Positions 13,531-25,129 of a stretch of 64,000 nt of DNA are shown in pieces. The number at the start of each line of letters is the position of its first letter. The first letter of the stretch is position 1. This DNA is from Moringa oleifera (taxonomy: Eukaryota > Streptophyta > Magnoliopsida > Brassicales > Moringaceae). Below the pieces are notes generated by a model that was given only the letters and a program-made list of their open reading frames with translations, did no database searches and was not told where the DNA came from. The translations under genes were made by a program, and so were the position numbers. The stretch is from NCBI GenBank assembly GCA_021397835.1, contig JAJFZO010000065.1, positions 3,618,501 to 3,682,500 of the forward strand. The letters are read 5' to 3'.

Positions 13531-14186
13531 CTATGTAACATAATCATTTTCTCGTCTATTATCACCATTTCTAAGGGTTTAAAAAGATTAAAAATAGAGA
13601 ATGTTCAACTGTGGCGGAGCAAAACTCTTGATAAAAGCCAACCCTTAAATTCCAATGAGATAATATAAAAACAAGCAGTTGGCATACTCAATTGGATCCA
13701 AAAGGCAAACATGAGGCACAAGCATACAGAGACATACAACCACATGGAGTAAGAACATGTACATATATGTATCCACAGATAGACATGCAAAAGTAACGCT
13801 AACAGTCAAGCAAAACAAAAAGAGAAACAAAATTTGACAAAATCAAACAAGATTAGAAATAGTTGCTTCGCATAATTGACATACGCAATAACAAGCCATG
13901 ACAGCCTCACCACACACAATCCAAGTATACTATCCTTGTCAGCTTAGGTTTAGGAAAGCGTCTCCATTCATCCAAACCCTCAGCCACTTAATTCCTCACT
14001 TAATTCATTATGTTGAAATATAAAATAAGGTCATAAAATAAAAGAAAGTTGTAAAACTGGTTTCTTTCATGATGTTCCAACCATTCATAACAGAACTTGA
14101 ATATTCACTATGAGACAATGAAAAGATTTTACCCATAAAAGAAAAGAGGAAAAGCCACAAAACAAGGTTATTGCTCTACACATTAC

Positions 14187-14317
14187 CAACACTGATTTGT
14201 TGTACTATTGCAAAAATAAGTGGCCATCAAAATCATCCTCTCTTACTAGAGCGCAGGTGGCCACTAGTCTGTACCTCACATCGTCAACATTGCATTCATA
14301 TATCCTCCGTGTGTCTC
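14187..14317 (-). pseudogene. AIR9: AIR9-derived module 6 (exon b only)
   Basis: Only the terminal-A9 exon is present (131 nt, one base short). It keeps the gtaatg donor; the acceptor region is cgttgcac, so the AG is lost. A deletion just upstream (about 14,340-14,380) joins the intron to spacer sequence and has removed exon a. Confidence 0.7.
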
Positions 14318-14949
14318 GTGCAACATCGTCAAAGAAGTTTATACAAAAATAAAACTTTTAAGGAACCAATAGAAAAACACGCATTGATTGTGAGACTTGA
14401 TGAAAACCAACCCTTAAATTTCAATGAAATAATAACAAAACAAGTAGTTGGCATACTTAATTAGATAAAAAAGGCAAACACAAAGCACAAGCATACAGAG
14501 ACACATAACCACATGGAGTAATAACATATACATACATATATATAGAGAGAGAGAGATGCAAAAGTAACGCAAACACTCAAGCAAAACAAAAAAAGAAAAT
14601 AACATAAATTTGACAAAGTTAAAGAAGGTTAAAAATAGTTACTTCGCATGATTCACAAACGCAACAACAATCCATGGCGGTCACAGCACACGCAATCTAA
14701 TTATATTATCCTTGTCAGCTCAAGTTCAGGAAAGCATCTCCATTCATCCAAACCCTTAACCACTTAATTTCATATGTTATACAAAATAAGGTATATAAAA
14801 TAAAGGAAAGTTATGAAACTGGTTTGTTTCTCTTTGTTTTAAAACATCGTAACAGAACTTGAATATTCACCATAAGACATTGAAAAAACTTTACCCAAAA
14901 AAGAAAAAGGGAAAAGCCACAAAAACAAGGTTATTGCTCTGCATATTAC

Positions 14950-15081
14950 CAACAGTGATTGGTTCTACTGTTGCAGAAATAGGTTGGCCCTCAACACCAT
15001 CCTCTCTTACTGAAGTGTAGATAGCCACCAGTTTATACCCCACATCATCAACATTATATTCATATATCCTCTCAGTCTCTC
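14950..15081 (-). pseudogene. AIR9: AIR9-derived module 7 (exon b, best preserved)
   Basis: A 132-nt exon with intact borders (gatgctgcag acceptor, gtaatatg donor) and a fully open frame: GETERIYEYNVDDVGYKLVA, then IYTSVREDGVEGQPISATVE. This is very close to the terminal A9 repeat of AIR9. Immediately upstream on the minus strand (about 15,100-15,130) the intron is cut and joined to the 3' part of the 5-phosphatase segment, so exon a is absent. It remains a single orphan exon. Confidence 0.82.
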
Positions 15082-15179
15082 CTGCAGCATCAAATGAGTC
15101 TATACAAAAATGAAACTTTTGTCCTATGAGAAACTAACATGAAAGCCATTTTTAGCTTCACTGCTAAGTATCTAACAAT

Positions 15180-16052
15180 AACGTCTGCCTTTGTGTCTAT
15201 AATTGTAACTTTTTTGATTTTCTTGTCTCTGGGTCAAACAAATTAGGATCAATTGGGATATGGATAAAGGTCACCTGGATGACTAAGGCAGGAAGGTGGA
15301 GTTGAAAAAACTCCATGTCCAACTGAATCTTCACCTGGTTTTGTATTTTATAAGGTACATTGTTAACATCACTAAAAATTTGCATCTGTGATACAATAAA
15401 TGACAAGTCTATGTCACTTAAGAACATAAAGAATCTTCCATTTCTTCAATAAAGTTACCTTAAAAGAATAGCAGGGCATATAGTCCACTTTAGTTACTTT
15501 TATGGAGGACAACACAAGATCACGCATGGATTTTGAAAGAGTGCATACCTCAAAAGAAATTGAGTTTGGTGTATCCATGTGAATGTGGCAATAGTTCTTC
15601 AACTTCAATCCTAAAATTGAAAAACTCATGCTTTTCTTGATCTGGCTACAGTTTATAGATTCCTCATCTACCAGAAAGACGTTGTAAACAGGCCTATGAT
15701 CTAAAAACCTTATTTCCCCACAAACAAAAGATAATTGATTCAAGCCTCTATTATACCATTGTATAGGATCACATCTAGATGGAAAAGGCACAATCAGACA
15801 CTAACTTTACCAGAATTGAATAAATAATATCATCCACAAGCTGACAATCATGTAATACAAGGCTAATATGATTTCATTGTAAAAGATAGTTCACAGGAGA
15901 GTGGGAGATTACCATACAGGAGTTCTTCGCTTCTCCTTTGGATGCCTATCATTACCTGTATACCTGTCTGAATATTCGAATATTTGCAAGTGAGAAGAAC
16001 ATATATCTTTCCTTCATTCCATCCCTCAAACACACGCCTGCTTTCTCTGTAG
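15180..16052 (-). pseudogene. Inositol-polyphosphate 5-phosphatase fragment, copy 1 (two exons)
   Basis: The upstream exon (15,913-16,052) reads RRVFEGWNEGKIY and CKYSN. After a one-base frameshift it continues SDRYTGNDRHPKEKRRTPVW, the highly conserved block before the catalytic CDRILWYG. The next exon (from 15,774 down to a stop near 15,414) reads CDPIQWYNRGLNQLSFVCGE, then RFLDHRPVYNVFL. With the visible splice sites, the W codon split by the intron becomes TGA. D-H-R-P of the catalytic HRPV motif is kept. The segment continues to 15,180 as the partner of 9,690-10,100. It is a decayed copy with introns, so it was not retroposed. Confidence 0.85.
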
Positions 16053-16663
16053 CTGTAAGTAAAAACCATCAAAAACCATTAAGTTTTAGATTGAGCACAT
16101 TTAAAAGTTGACTGAAAAAATGAGATTTTGAAACCTCAGGAAGAACATCACAAATAAATAAAAACATGCCTGATCATTCTCTAACAATGGTCTCTAATTA
16201 TGCATCTCAACAAGAGCCTCTGTAGAGCAATAAGGTAGCGCAATCTTGTAACTCAAGTCACCAAGCCAAATAATTCAACCAGAGCAGGACAAATATGACA
16301 GAATTTAAGCTATGTAAGCTAAACATTGCAGATATTGATTCGTTAGCTAAGTATGGATAGGAAAAAAGTGAGAGTAAGGACATTACTAATGATCGAGAAT
16401 TGTTTGAGCAGAGTTCTCATCTCTCATGTCATGGACCCTTGGAAACCCTCTCTTCCTTTGGATCTCTATAACATCTGAGTTTCTTCATAGTTCATCTCTC
16501 TCTTTCTGCTCAAAGAACAAATGACTGTAGATAAAGCAAAAGCTTGTTTGGTGCAAAGACATACAAATTCAAATTAAACCAAGGAAAACCGGAAAAGATG
16601 ATATGGTACTTTTTCTTACATCATCATAATTCCACTCTCCAACTCTAAAAAGTTAAAACCTAC

Positions 16664-16765
16664 CTTTCATGTTGTATACATCCTCCCTTAGGTCGCTTTT
16701 TACCCATTCTATAAGAAATATCCCAACCACTTCCATGGATGGATTGAATGCCCTCTTGTTCACCA
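16664..16765 (-). pseudogene. 5-phosphatase upstream exon fragment
   Basis: The minus strand reads EVVGIFLIEWVKSDLREDVY, then NMKG before a gtaggt donor. This resembles the QMVGIFLxVWVRxDLRxHVxNMK block of plant type I inositol-polyphosphate 5-phosphatases. It lies about 0.6 kb 5' of the RVFEGW exon in the right order and orientation, so it probably belongs to the same broken gene. Exons that should lie between (the GNKGS and SHL motifs) were not found. Confidence 0.65.
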
Positions 16766-16769
16766 GGAG

Positions 16770-17200
16770 AGAATGCCCACAGGAGAGACCCACAAAAATT
16801 CCATTACAGTTGTGTACCATGCCCTGATTTTCGTACAGTCCAATGCAAAAATACATGCAAAGCATGTACATTAAATGCAACAAAACTACTAGTATCCTGT
16901 CAGATAGATTACTACTGGAGAAATCTGAGATCACATGGTTGAGTTTTACATTTTGTACTAGTGACCTTGGGCTGAATTTATTTACACCTTGAGTAAGCTT
17001 GGAGGGGCAGTTTGCTATATCTTTGATGCTACAGCATCAATTCCTATATGTAAAAACATTTAAGCTAAGATGAAGCAAAATTGAACATATGACTTTCATT
17101 CGCTTCTAAAATACGAAAAAGAAAATAAGTATGCACATTATAAGGAAGAAATTCCTGATAATGAAGCAATAGTGTTATTCATTAAAGTGGTGAGAGATGA
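16770..17200. other. Spacer, nothing recognised
   Basis: About 430 bp between the 5-phosphatase exon and the next protein-like stretch. A short open frame on the plus strand overlaps it, but it is the complement of the minus-strand exon and has no motif of its own. Confidence 0.4.
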
Positions 17201-17202
17201 AT

Positions 17203-17451
17203 TCATACCATGAAAGTAAGTGTAACAGCTTCTGCAGCAAGAACACCTTCAGACACAGACACGGGCGCATCCAACATGACAGGCTTTTCCCAATGACCTA
17301 TATAAAAGGTACTTAAATATTTAAAGCCCTTGACTAGATGCCTCCAACCATTAGGATGCAAACAAGCTTCCTTGAACAAATTTAAGGACAGAAGCTGGGG
17401 AAAGTGGTGGTAGCAACATATTACCATCCTTAAAAACAATTGAAGCTTCAA
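17203..17451 (-). other. Protein-like stretch of unknown identity
   Basis: The minus strand is open for about 80 residues and reads with ordinary protein composition: GWRHLVKGFKYLSTFYIGHW, EKPVMLDAPVSVSEGVLAAE, AVTLTFMV. It is richer in G, P and charged residues than the A/T-driven open frames nearby, so it is probably an exon of a real gene family. I do not recognise the family. It lies between AAA-ATPase and 5-phosphatase pieces in the same orientation. Confidence 0.4.
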
Positions 17452-17519
17452 TCAACAAGATAAACAAGTTTGAACTAACAAAAATAAAACATAAAGAAAA
17501 TATCATGTTCAGAGAAAAG

Positions 17520-17755
17520 ACATCTTCAAGAGCACCTATATCATCAAACTTGATATCAATTTCACCAGGACGTACCATGGCAGAAACAAAGTTGCTTTTG
17601 TACCCCTCTTTTGCAAGGTTCTGCCGAAAATTCAACATTCATACACAGCTTTCAAAATTTCTGTATGATACATGCCTTCAAGCTTTGTGATGGCTTCCAA
17701 GATATTTTTTGTCTCCTTCAACCTCTTAATTACAATTTCAAGGCTTGAGCAAAAA
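17520..17755 (-). pseudogene. AAA-ATPase fragment (linker into the AAA domain)
   Basis: Reading 17,755 to 17,520 on the minus strand gives SLEIVIKRLKETKN and, in another frame, NLAKEGYKSNFVSAMVRPGE followed by IDIKFDDIGALEDV. This matches the segment just before the Walker A motif in a plant AAA-ATPase subfamily (LAKDEYESNFVSAVV, GEIGVKFDDIGALEDV). The Walker A, Walker B and arginine-finger parts are absent, and two frames are needed. It is a broken exon of a chaperone-like ATPase, not a gene. Confidence 0.7.
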
Positions 17756-17759
17756 TTGT

Positions 17760-18470
17760 TAAGATGAGATTAGCTATCTAAAGGGTTGAGCAAAAAAAAA
17801 CAGTGTTTTGGGAAAAGAAGAATAAGGACTCACCAATCTAAAGAGACAACTCAAAACCAATTTAAGCCTATGAATGCTTACCTTCATCCCATATAATGTT
17901 ACAGTGCTCCTTTCTTCTAAATGACTATATGAGGCACAACAAATAAATTCATAGCTTTATCATTACTCTTCACGCCATCAATAAACCAAAGTTGTTAAAA
18001 GTGAAGGCTGCTCTAAGGTTGAAAATGGATCTTCAGGCAAGAGAAGCAGCTGCATCAAAGAATGGTGGGCTCAGCATTTATTAAAGGTAGTATTTACAAA
18101 AGATTCATAGTAATGCCCATAACACATATTAACTGATTTGTGTAAAAATAATTTAATCAGATTAAAATAGTTTTAAACCTCTACCCTAACATTAATAGAT
18201 TATTTTAGTTAATTAGTGAGAGAACTTATTTAACGAAAAAATGATAATAGAATAACAAAACTTGGCATTGCAGTAACATAGCTATCTGTAGTATTATCGG
18301 ATCATGGAAGCATCAATAACTCAATCTGGAAGATTTATTAGTAACAAATTGTGCCAAGAGTAAACTTTTCACAAATCATGCTGCTCGCCCTAAGACATGA
18401 CTCAACCACCATTATATAAGAGAACAGTCTATGCTACTAGGAAGCAATAGCAAACATAACAATTGATGTT
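17760..18470. other. Spacer, nothing recognised
   Basis: A+T-rich intron-like DNA with no motif on either strand. The next TIC110 exon expected after 18,478 (VEIAIRDNAQ...) was looked for here and not found. Confidence 0.4.
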
Positions 18471-18477
18471 TAAGTAC

Positions 18478-19671
18478 CTGGGCATCAGTAACCTTGAAAA
18501 CATGCTTCCAAGGCAGAAGGAAAAATGATACTTCTCCAAACACAAGGCTTAAAGCGTAAATCAGCTTGATAAATACCTGCACTGGAGAATCACTAATAAT
18601 GATCACACTCTACATCTTTATTTAAAATGCATAATTCATAGCTCATTGCAAACTTGCATGGTCACAAGTGAACCTACCTGACACTGCTCAGCACTGCCAT
18701 CACGATCTCCAATCTCAAGCCCTTGCCTATGTATCCACCTTTCAATGTTCAACCAAAAAATCAATACTATTGAAGATGATATATCTGAAATTCACTTCAT
18801 ACTATATATATATATTAGCAATTCACTTATTGACATGCATAAAAAGAACCAATAGCTCCATGTGCATGGAAGCTGCATCTAGATGATCGATCCCCAAGCA
18901 CTTTTGAAAGTAATGTCAACTTCATCACCTTTAAGTTCTTGACCTCTAGTTGGAAGGACAGAAGTTACAAACCAAAATGAAAGATTAAAGGGCAATTGAA
19001 TTACAGAGAGATGTTTAATTCCCAAGATGCAAATAGCCAGAAATGTGCCTTTCACAGATAGAATTGCCATGTATATATGGATTAAAACCGTATGGTCTTT
19101 TGACTATCCAGCCAAGTAGATAGATAATGAAAAGATCCACTTTACACTAACCAGCAGTATATATCACAAATCTCAGCTTTAAATGTCTGAAAATACTAAA
19201 AGCATCAATGAAAGAGATAAGAAAGACATACTGCAAAGAACAAATACTTTGCTAACAACAATAATCCAACAAAAGCTTGTTTGCTAAGGGAATTTTAAGA
19301 AAATAATATAAGTATCAATAAGATTACCCACTAGTGAAATTAACTGATCAAAATGCAAAAATGTTATCCCTGAACCATGTAACAAAGATTAACCAAACTT
19401 GCCTAACAAGCACAAAGCCACTGCTCTTGATGCTTAATTAAGAGTGAATATAACATATTAGTGAGCCTAGTGCAAATAATTATGGATTATCAACACAATT
19501 AACAGTAAACACTAAAGTGTCCAATGAATCATGATACTAACTTAACAGCGACTCTTTCCATTTCCTCCTTCTTCATTGCCCCAGGATCACCCAATTCAGC
19601 CACGTAATTATGCAAGCTAACTGCAGCAACTTCAGGAACAACAGCATTCAAAGCATACACGACAGCTCCAC
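18478..19671 (-). pseudogene. TIC110: TIC110 fragment (four exons of the N-terminal third)
   Basis: TIC110 is the large chloroplast inner-envelope import protein, with two N-terminal membrane helices and a stromal helical-repeat domain. Exon 1 (19,551-19,671) reads GGAVVYALNAVVPEVAAVSL, then HNYVAELGDPGAMKKEEMER. Exon 2 (about 18,820-18,975) reads FVTSVLPTRGQELKGDEVD, then after a one-base loss LGIDHLDAASMHME. Exon 3 (18,678-18,738) reads RQGLEIGDRDGSAEQ. Exon 4 (18,478-18,576, 33 codons, both borders intact) reads LIYALSLVFGEVSFFLLPWK, then HVFKVTDAQ. The transit peptide, the first helix and everything after about residue 300 of ~1,000 are missing. Introns are retained, so this is a genomic fragment. 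Confidence 0.88.
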
Positions 19672-19846
19672 CTGCGGCACCAGTGCAGTAACAAGGCTAA
19701 CAATTAATGTAAAAGAAACAGAAAGAAGAAGGAAAAAAAACAGAGAATCAAAGCCAAGTGGAGCAGCTTGAGAAATTTTCTAAAAAGGAAGTAGAAAAGA
19801 GGAAGGGATAGAGATAAATGGAGAGGGAGTAAATCAAACCTCACGG

Positions 19847-20059
19847 TTATATTTGAAGCGAATTAGAGAGGATTGAAACAATTTGAAGCGAATTAGAGCG
19901 GATTGAGACAAACAGATCTGATATGCTGGCCTTGCCTTGTACTGGATCCACCGCTGGGAAATTCTCTTCAATAACCGGCCGTGGCGTGGGGTAGAAAGCC
20001 GATGATTTCGACGAGGCTCTTCTCTTTAACCTAAACAGCCAGATTATACCACAGGTCAT
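19847..20059 (-). CDS. Possible first exon, unknown product
   Basis: An ATG-started frame of about 70 residues on the minus strand, MTCGIIWLFRLKRRASSKSS followed by AFYPTPRPVIEENFPAVDPV. The C-terminal end is a 32-bp tandem duplication (19,847-19,910). The stretch is GC-richer than its surroundings and lies 3' of a GA-rich, 5'-UTR-like segment, which suits a genuine promoter and first exon. It does not resemble the TIC110 transit peptide. It may be the start of the chimeric minus-strand transcript that would run through the TIC110 exons. Confidence 0.35.
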   Translation of the reverse strand: MTCGIIWLFRLKRRASSKSSAFYPTPRPVIEENFPAVDPVQGKASISDLFVSIRSNSLQIVSILSNSLQI

Positions 20060-20172
20060 CCCTTACCTCAAATTCCTTTGACGGACACCAGAGAGGTTAG
20101 TTTTTTCGCCTATTATTGGCCGACTTGAACGTTGTTCCCCTTAGTCCTAAAATCATTACCTCCGAGGATTTT

Positions 20173-20192
20173 GAGAGAGAGAGAGAGAGAGA
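20173..20192. repeat. (GA)n microsatellite
   Basis: Ten GA units followed by a purine-rich stretch to about 20,240. On the minus strand this is a CT-rich leader just upstream of the ATG at 20,059, a composition common in plant core promoters and 5'-UTRs. Confidence 0.85.
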
Positions 20193-20339
20193 AGAGAGAA
20201 AGCAGCAGAGGAGGAAGAAGGTGCGGAAAGCTCACAACAGAAGATGAAGAAGGTGCCGAAGGCGTGAGTCTTGGTTAAATAGCCCCTAACGGTCAAATTT
20301 GAAAATCAGGCAAAACGTATGTGTGGTTTTCTCCTTAGA

Positions 20340-22900
20340 ATAAAACTAATAATTTGTTTATTAATTGTATCATTATTTTTTAAAATTAAAATAAATTTTA
20401 ATTTTAAAATAAAAAATTTTAAAACATTCAATTTAATTGAAAATATAAAAATTTAAAACTTAAAAATTATTTAAAAATAAAATATTTTACAAAAAATTTA
20501 AAAAATAATAAAACAAATGAAAATAATAAAGCTGTAAATATTTTTAAAATAATTTTGATTTATGTTGATGTTTTAAAAATATATAAAAATGCAATAGCTA
20601 AAAAATGTAAAGAAAAAATTTTAAAAAACCTTAATAAAATGGATAAATTTCAAAGAAAAGTATAACTAAAATATGAAAATAAAATAAAATTCAAAAAATA
20701 AAATCAAATAGATTTTTTGAAAAAGAAAATACTAAAAATTGAAATAAAATATTAAATTTAAAATAAAATATATCAAGTAATTAAAATCATTTGAAAGAAA
20801 AAATTAATTAAAATAAAAATTAAAAAATATAATATAATAAATCCCATATAATTCAAAGAAAATAAAAAATTTTAAAAAGAACATATACAAAAGATTAGAA
20901 AAATAATGTAAAATATTTTATAATTTAAAACAATTCAATAATCATAAAATATTTCATAGAAAAAATAGAAAATATTTTTTATTTACATTGATCTTTTAAA
21001 CAATAAAAATATATATACAACAAAAGTACGTAAAAAAAATAAATGTATGTAAAAACTAAAATAAAATTTAAAAATCAGATAAACAAAAATAAAAAATAAC
21101 AAAAAACTAAAAGTCAAATAAACTAACAAAATTGCTACAACTTGGTGATGTCTAATACTTGTCATTTTGTATTAAAGTAGGTAACAATGATAAAAATTTT
21201 AAAAAAATTAAAAAATACAAAAAATTATAAACAAGGTTGAAAATATAAAAGATTAAAAAATCAAATGAAATAAAAAATCTAAGAAAAATAAGGTTACTGT
21301 AAAAAATAAATGTTAGAAAATAAAAATACTCAACAAAATAAAAAAAAATGAGTATGAGAATTTTTTTGAAAAAATCCAAAATAATTAAAAATAAGAAAAA
21401 AATCCAACAAAATCAAGATAATACATATAAAAAAGAAAAATAATAAAAAACTAAACTCTTTGCAACGTAAGAAAATGGATTTTGTTGAAAAATAAAGTAT
21501 TAATAAAATAAAATAAAATGTAAAAAACATCTCTACAAATCATTAAACATCAAAACAAAATGAAAATAGAAAATTATTATAAAATCCAAAAAATAAAGAA
21601 AATAAAGAGAATTATTAAAAAACTTAAAAAAATTAAAATTAAAATAAAATCATGTGAAACAATTTAAAACAATTGAAGAATCATAAAATATTTTATAAAA
21701 AATTAAAAAAATAATTTTGGTTTGCATTAATTTTTAAAGAAACATATAATAAAAATAAAATAAATCAAATAGTAAAAAAATAAAAATCCAACAAATAAAT
21801 AAAAATATCCAAATATAATAATATAATAATATAATAAAATTCAAAAAAATGAAAAGTAAACGGAACCTAAATTAAAAAATTAACAAAATTGTTGGTGAGA
21901 TTCAATATTTATTATTTTGCTGAATTAAAATAGATAAAGATGAATAAAATTAAAAAATTAAAAAATATAAAAAATTATTAAACAATTTTATAAAACAAAA
22001 ATAAATAAAATTTTAGAAAAACCAACTAAACTAAAAAATTTAAGAAAAATAAAGTTACTAAAAAAAGGATAAGTGAAGAAAACTAAAAAAAGCTAAAATA
22101 ATTGTAACAAAAAAATTTAAAACATTCAAAGTAAAAGAAAATTTTACAAAATGAAGAGAATACGTATAGAAAAAAGCAACACTAAAAAAACAAAACTCTT
22201 TGCAAAGTAAGAAAATAGATTTTCTTGAAAAAAATAATAAATAATAAAATAAAATTGAATATAAAAATATATATATCAAAAATAATTTTAAATATTTAAA
22301 TAAAATAAAAATTGAAAAGTGAAAAAATCTAAAAATTCAAAGAAAATAAAGAAAATAATTGAAAAAATGAAGAAAAAACACTAAAGATTAGAAAATTTTT
22401 AAAAAATATAGAAAAAATAATGTAAAATAATTTAAAACATTTGAAGAATCATAAAATATTCTTTAAAAATATTAAAACCGTAATTTTAGATTTGCATTGA
22501 TTTTTAAAAAAAACTTGTAATAAAACATAAATCAAAAAGTAAAAATTTTAAAAATACAACAAAAATATAAAAATTATACAAAATAAATAAATAACATTAT
22601 GTAAAAATAAAACAAAATTCAAAAAATAAAATAAATAAAAAGTGACAAAAACGAAAAATCAAATGCACTAACAAATTTGTAACTACTTGGTAAGGTTTAA
22701 TATATGTTAATTTATTGAATTAATATAATCAAAGCTGACAAAAATTCAAAAAAAAATTAAAATTTAAAATTTTTAAAAATAAAAAATGAAAGCAAAGCAA
22801 ATAAAAAATTTTGTAAAATCAAATAAACCAAAAAAATCAAACAAAAATAATTTGACTAAAAGATAATAAGTGAAAGAAATTTAAAATACACAATAAAATA
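20340..22900. repeat. A-rich tandem repeat, unit ~0.77 kb, at least three copies
   Basis: The plus strand is almost entirely A/T. Recurrent landmarks show a period of about 0.77-0.79 kb: 'aactaacaaaattg...ttggtga' at about 21,122, 21,880 and 22,670; 'ataaaatattt/ttttgatttgcattgatctttt' at about 20,945, 21,690 and 22,450; 'aactctttgcaa' at about 21,455 and 22,193. Open frames here (for example those rich in F, I, L and Y on the minus strand) follow base composition and are not genes. Confidence 0.7.
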
Positions 22901-22904
22901 ATAT

Positions 22905-23110
22905 ATATATATGATTTTTTTATATATATTTTTTATTTTTTAAAATAAAATTTATTTTCTCACTTTGCAAAGAATTTATTTTTTTACTATTACCTTTTTT
23001 TATATATACTGTTTTGATTTTGTTGGATTTTTTTAATTTCTTTTAGTTATTTTAGTTTTTTTATTTTTTATATTTATTTTTATATTTTTATTTCAATAAT
23101 TTAAGTCCAA
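22905..23110. repeat. Inverted junction of the A-rich repeat
   Basis: Strand composition flips from A-rich to T-rich at a run of (TA). The T-rich part (ctttgcaaagaa, then gttttgattttgttgg) is the reverse complement of the 'aactctttgcaa' and 'ccaacaaaatca' landmarks to its left. So the last unit is followed by an inverted partial unit. Confidence 0.65.
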
Positions 23111-23414
23111 GATTCTTACTACTATATGATTTGTCAGGTTTGTGTGTTTGCCTTTAAGATTTTTTATCTGTCAGTGAAGTAATTCTTTTTGTCGCTCAAA
23201 GCAAATTGGTAGCATATTTGTGATATAACTCCCTCATAAGGAAGTTAACGGAATAATTAAAGCCAAAAATTCAGTACGTTAATAAATGCCTATAATTAAC
23301 CTATTGACATAAATGTAATATGAAGATAAAGCATTTCAATTTGTGATCAAAGCTTAAGCTTTGTCCCTCAATCCTCTCTACAAAAGCTTACACAATAAAA
23401 GTTACATAAAAATG

Positions 23415-25125
23415 CACATTAAAAAATTTTAATTTTTTTATGATAATAGTTTGAATATTTTATTTATATATGTGAAAAAGTTTAACTAAAAATTTATTAT
23501 AAGATATTTATAATTTAAATTTTTTAATTTTTAATTTTTATATTTATTTTATAAAATATGATAAATAAATTTATATTTTTACAAATACAATGACAATCAA
23601 TTTGTGATTATAATATATAGTACATTAAATATACCACGAAAGTATAACAAAAAGTAGTAAATTGAGATGAGACATGGTGGGATTGTTCGAAAACTTCAAA
23701 GATCAGCATATTTATGAATTAAAAAGATGATAAATATAAAAATAATTACTTAATTAATCAGATAGTTCAAAATTTACTTAAAATTGTATTTCATTACAAT
23801 GCACTAATGTTTTGTTAAAATAAAAGAAAAAGAATTGAAAGTAAGGCTTCAGAGTTTGAAAATATCATTGTCACTTTAATGCACCCACTTAATCTTAAGT
23901 AACATAATTATGGCACAAAGAAACCTACCTATCTGCGGAGGCTTGTGTTTAAAGCTGGCTTTGAATTTGTATAAGTTGTAATGGTTATGATCTTTTAAAT
24001 TTATTTTTTTAAAAAAATTGATTTGAATATTTAATGTATTCTTAAAATTATATATAAATTATATTAAGTATTTAAATAAATATTAATTAAATTTTGAAAA
24101 AATATTTTATCCCATATTTTTATTTTAAATATCAAAATATTTTCAAATAGATTATGATTTATAAAAATTAATCACATAAAATATTGACTTAAATGACAAT
24201 AAAAATATTTGATTGTTCAAATACTTATATTCAAATAAATTCTATAATTTATTTTAAATAATTTTTGACTCTTGATTTATTTATTATAATTTTTTGATTT
24301 TTTGATTGTAATTTTTAAAAAATATTTTAGTATTTAAGAAACTTTAAAATTTTTTATGACATTAGTTTAAATATTAGTTTATATTCAAAAAAAATTAAAA
24401 ATTTTTTAATACAAAATCCTTAATTTGAATATTTTTAAATTTTACATTTTTTGATAAAACCTAATTTGATTACTTTTTATCAATCAAAATTTATTTAAAA
24501 AATTATAAAAATCAAAAATTTTAAAAATATATTATAAAATTCAAAAAATTAAAAAATATATTTTTAGAACTTTAAATAATATTTATTTTTAATTTTATTG
24601 CATAAAATTTTATTTTCTATAAAAATTAATTTAAATTTTAATATCAAGTAAAAAATAAATCAAAGGCAACCTTGCTTGTGCCCAAGTGGAATCAAGGTGA
24701 AGACGGTGTCCAGTACAACGCCCCATGATACAATCCACACGTGAGTGAATAAGAATGTCTCTCTGTCTATACAGTAATTATAATATAAGAAGCCTGGGCA
24801 CTATTGTCTAACCTTTGTGCCACAAAACACCCGGCAGCCCCTCTCCTCGTCCTTCAACCATCAGCCACCTCTACCTTATGTCCCCGAAACCATGCAAGTG
24901 CCCCTCTGTGGGGTCCCTAACCTACGAGGCCTGGAGGGCGTAGTGGGTGGTAAGAAATTACCCATCTCACCACCCATTAAGTGGGGCAACCTAAAAGAGA
25001 ATCAAAAAAACCTTTCATTTGCTTTATTGAAAGACGAGTCGGTGCTGATCATGATGCTTCTTAACTTCTCCTTAATGCCAATTATTGTCAAAGTAAGAAG
25101 ATACTTATTAAGATATGATTGCTAA
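23415..25125. repeat. GC-island module, copy A
   Basis: A ~1.7 kb module present three times. It begins with A/T-rich DNA, contains 'caatgacaatcaatttgtgat' at about 23,590, and ends in an unusually GC-rich, well-conserved island (about 24,660-25,090). The island includes 'gcccaagtggaatcaa', 'ccagtacaacgcccca', 'cacacgtgagtga' (an ACGTG core) and 'acacccggcag'. No ATG-started protein frame is supported. Conservation of the island despite decay around it suggests an old promoter, 5'-UTR or element terminus. Confidence 0.65.
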
Positions 25126-25129
25126 TTAT

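Noticed and set aside
20983..22279. Several 60-75-residue open frames rich in F, I, L and Y
   Set aside because: They are translations of A/T-rich repeats; composition alone explains them, and the same words recur out of frame in other repeat copies.
24817..25125. 102-residue plus-strand frame with proline-rich start
   Set aside because: It opens from a GTG, not ATG, and the homologous frame in module B is disrupted by indels, so the conservation is not codon-like.
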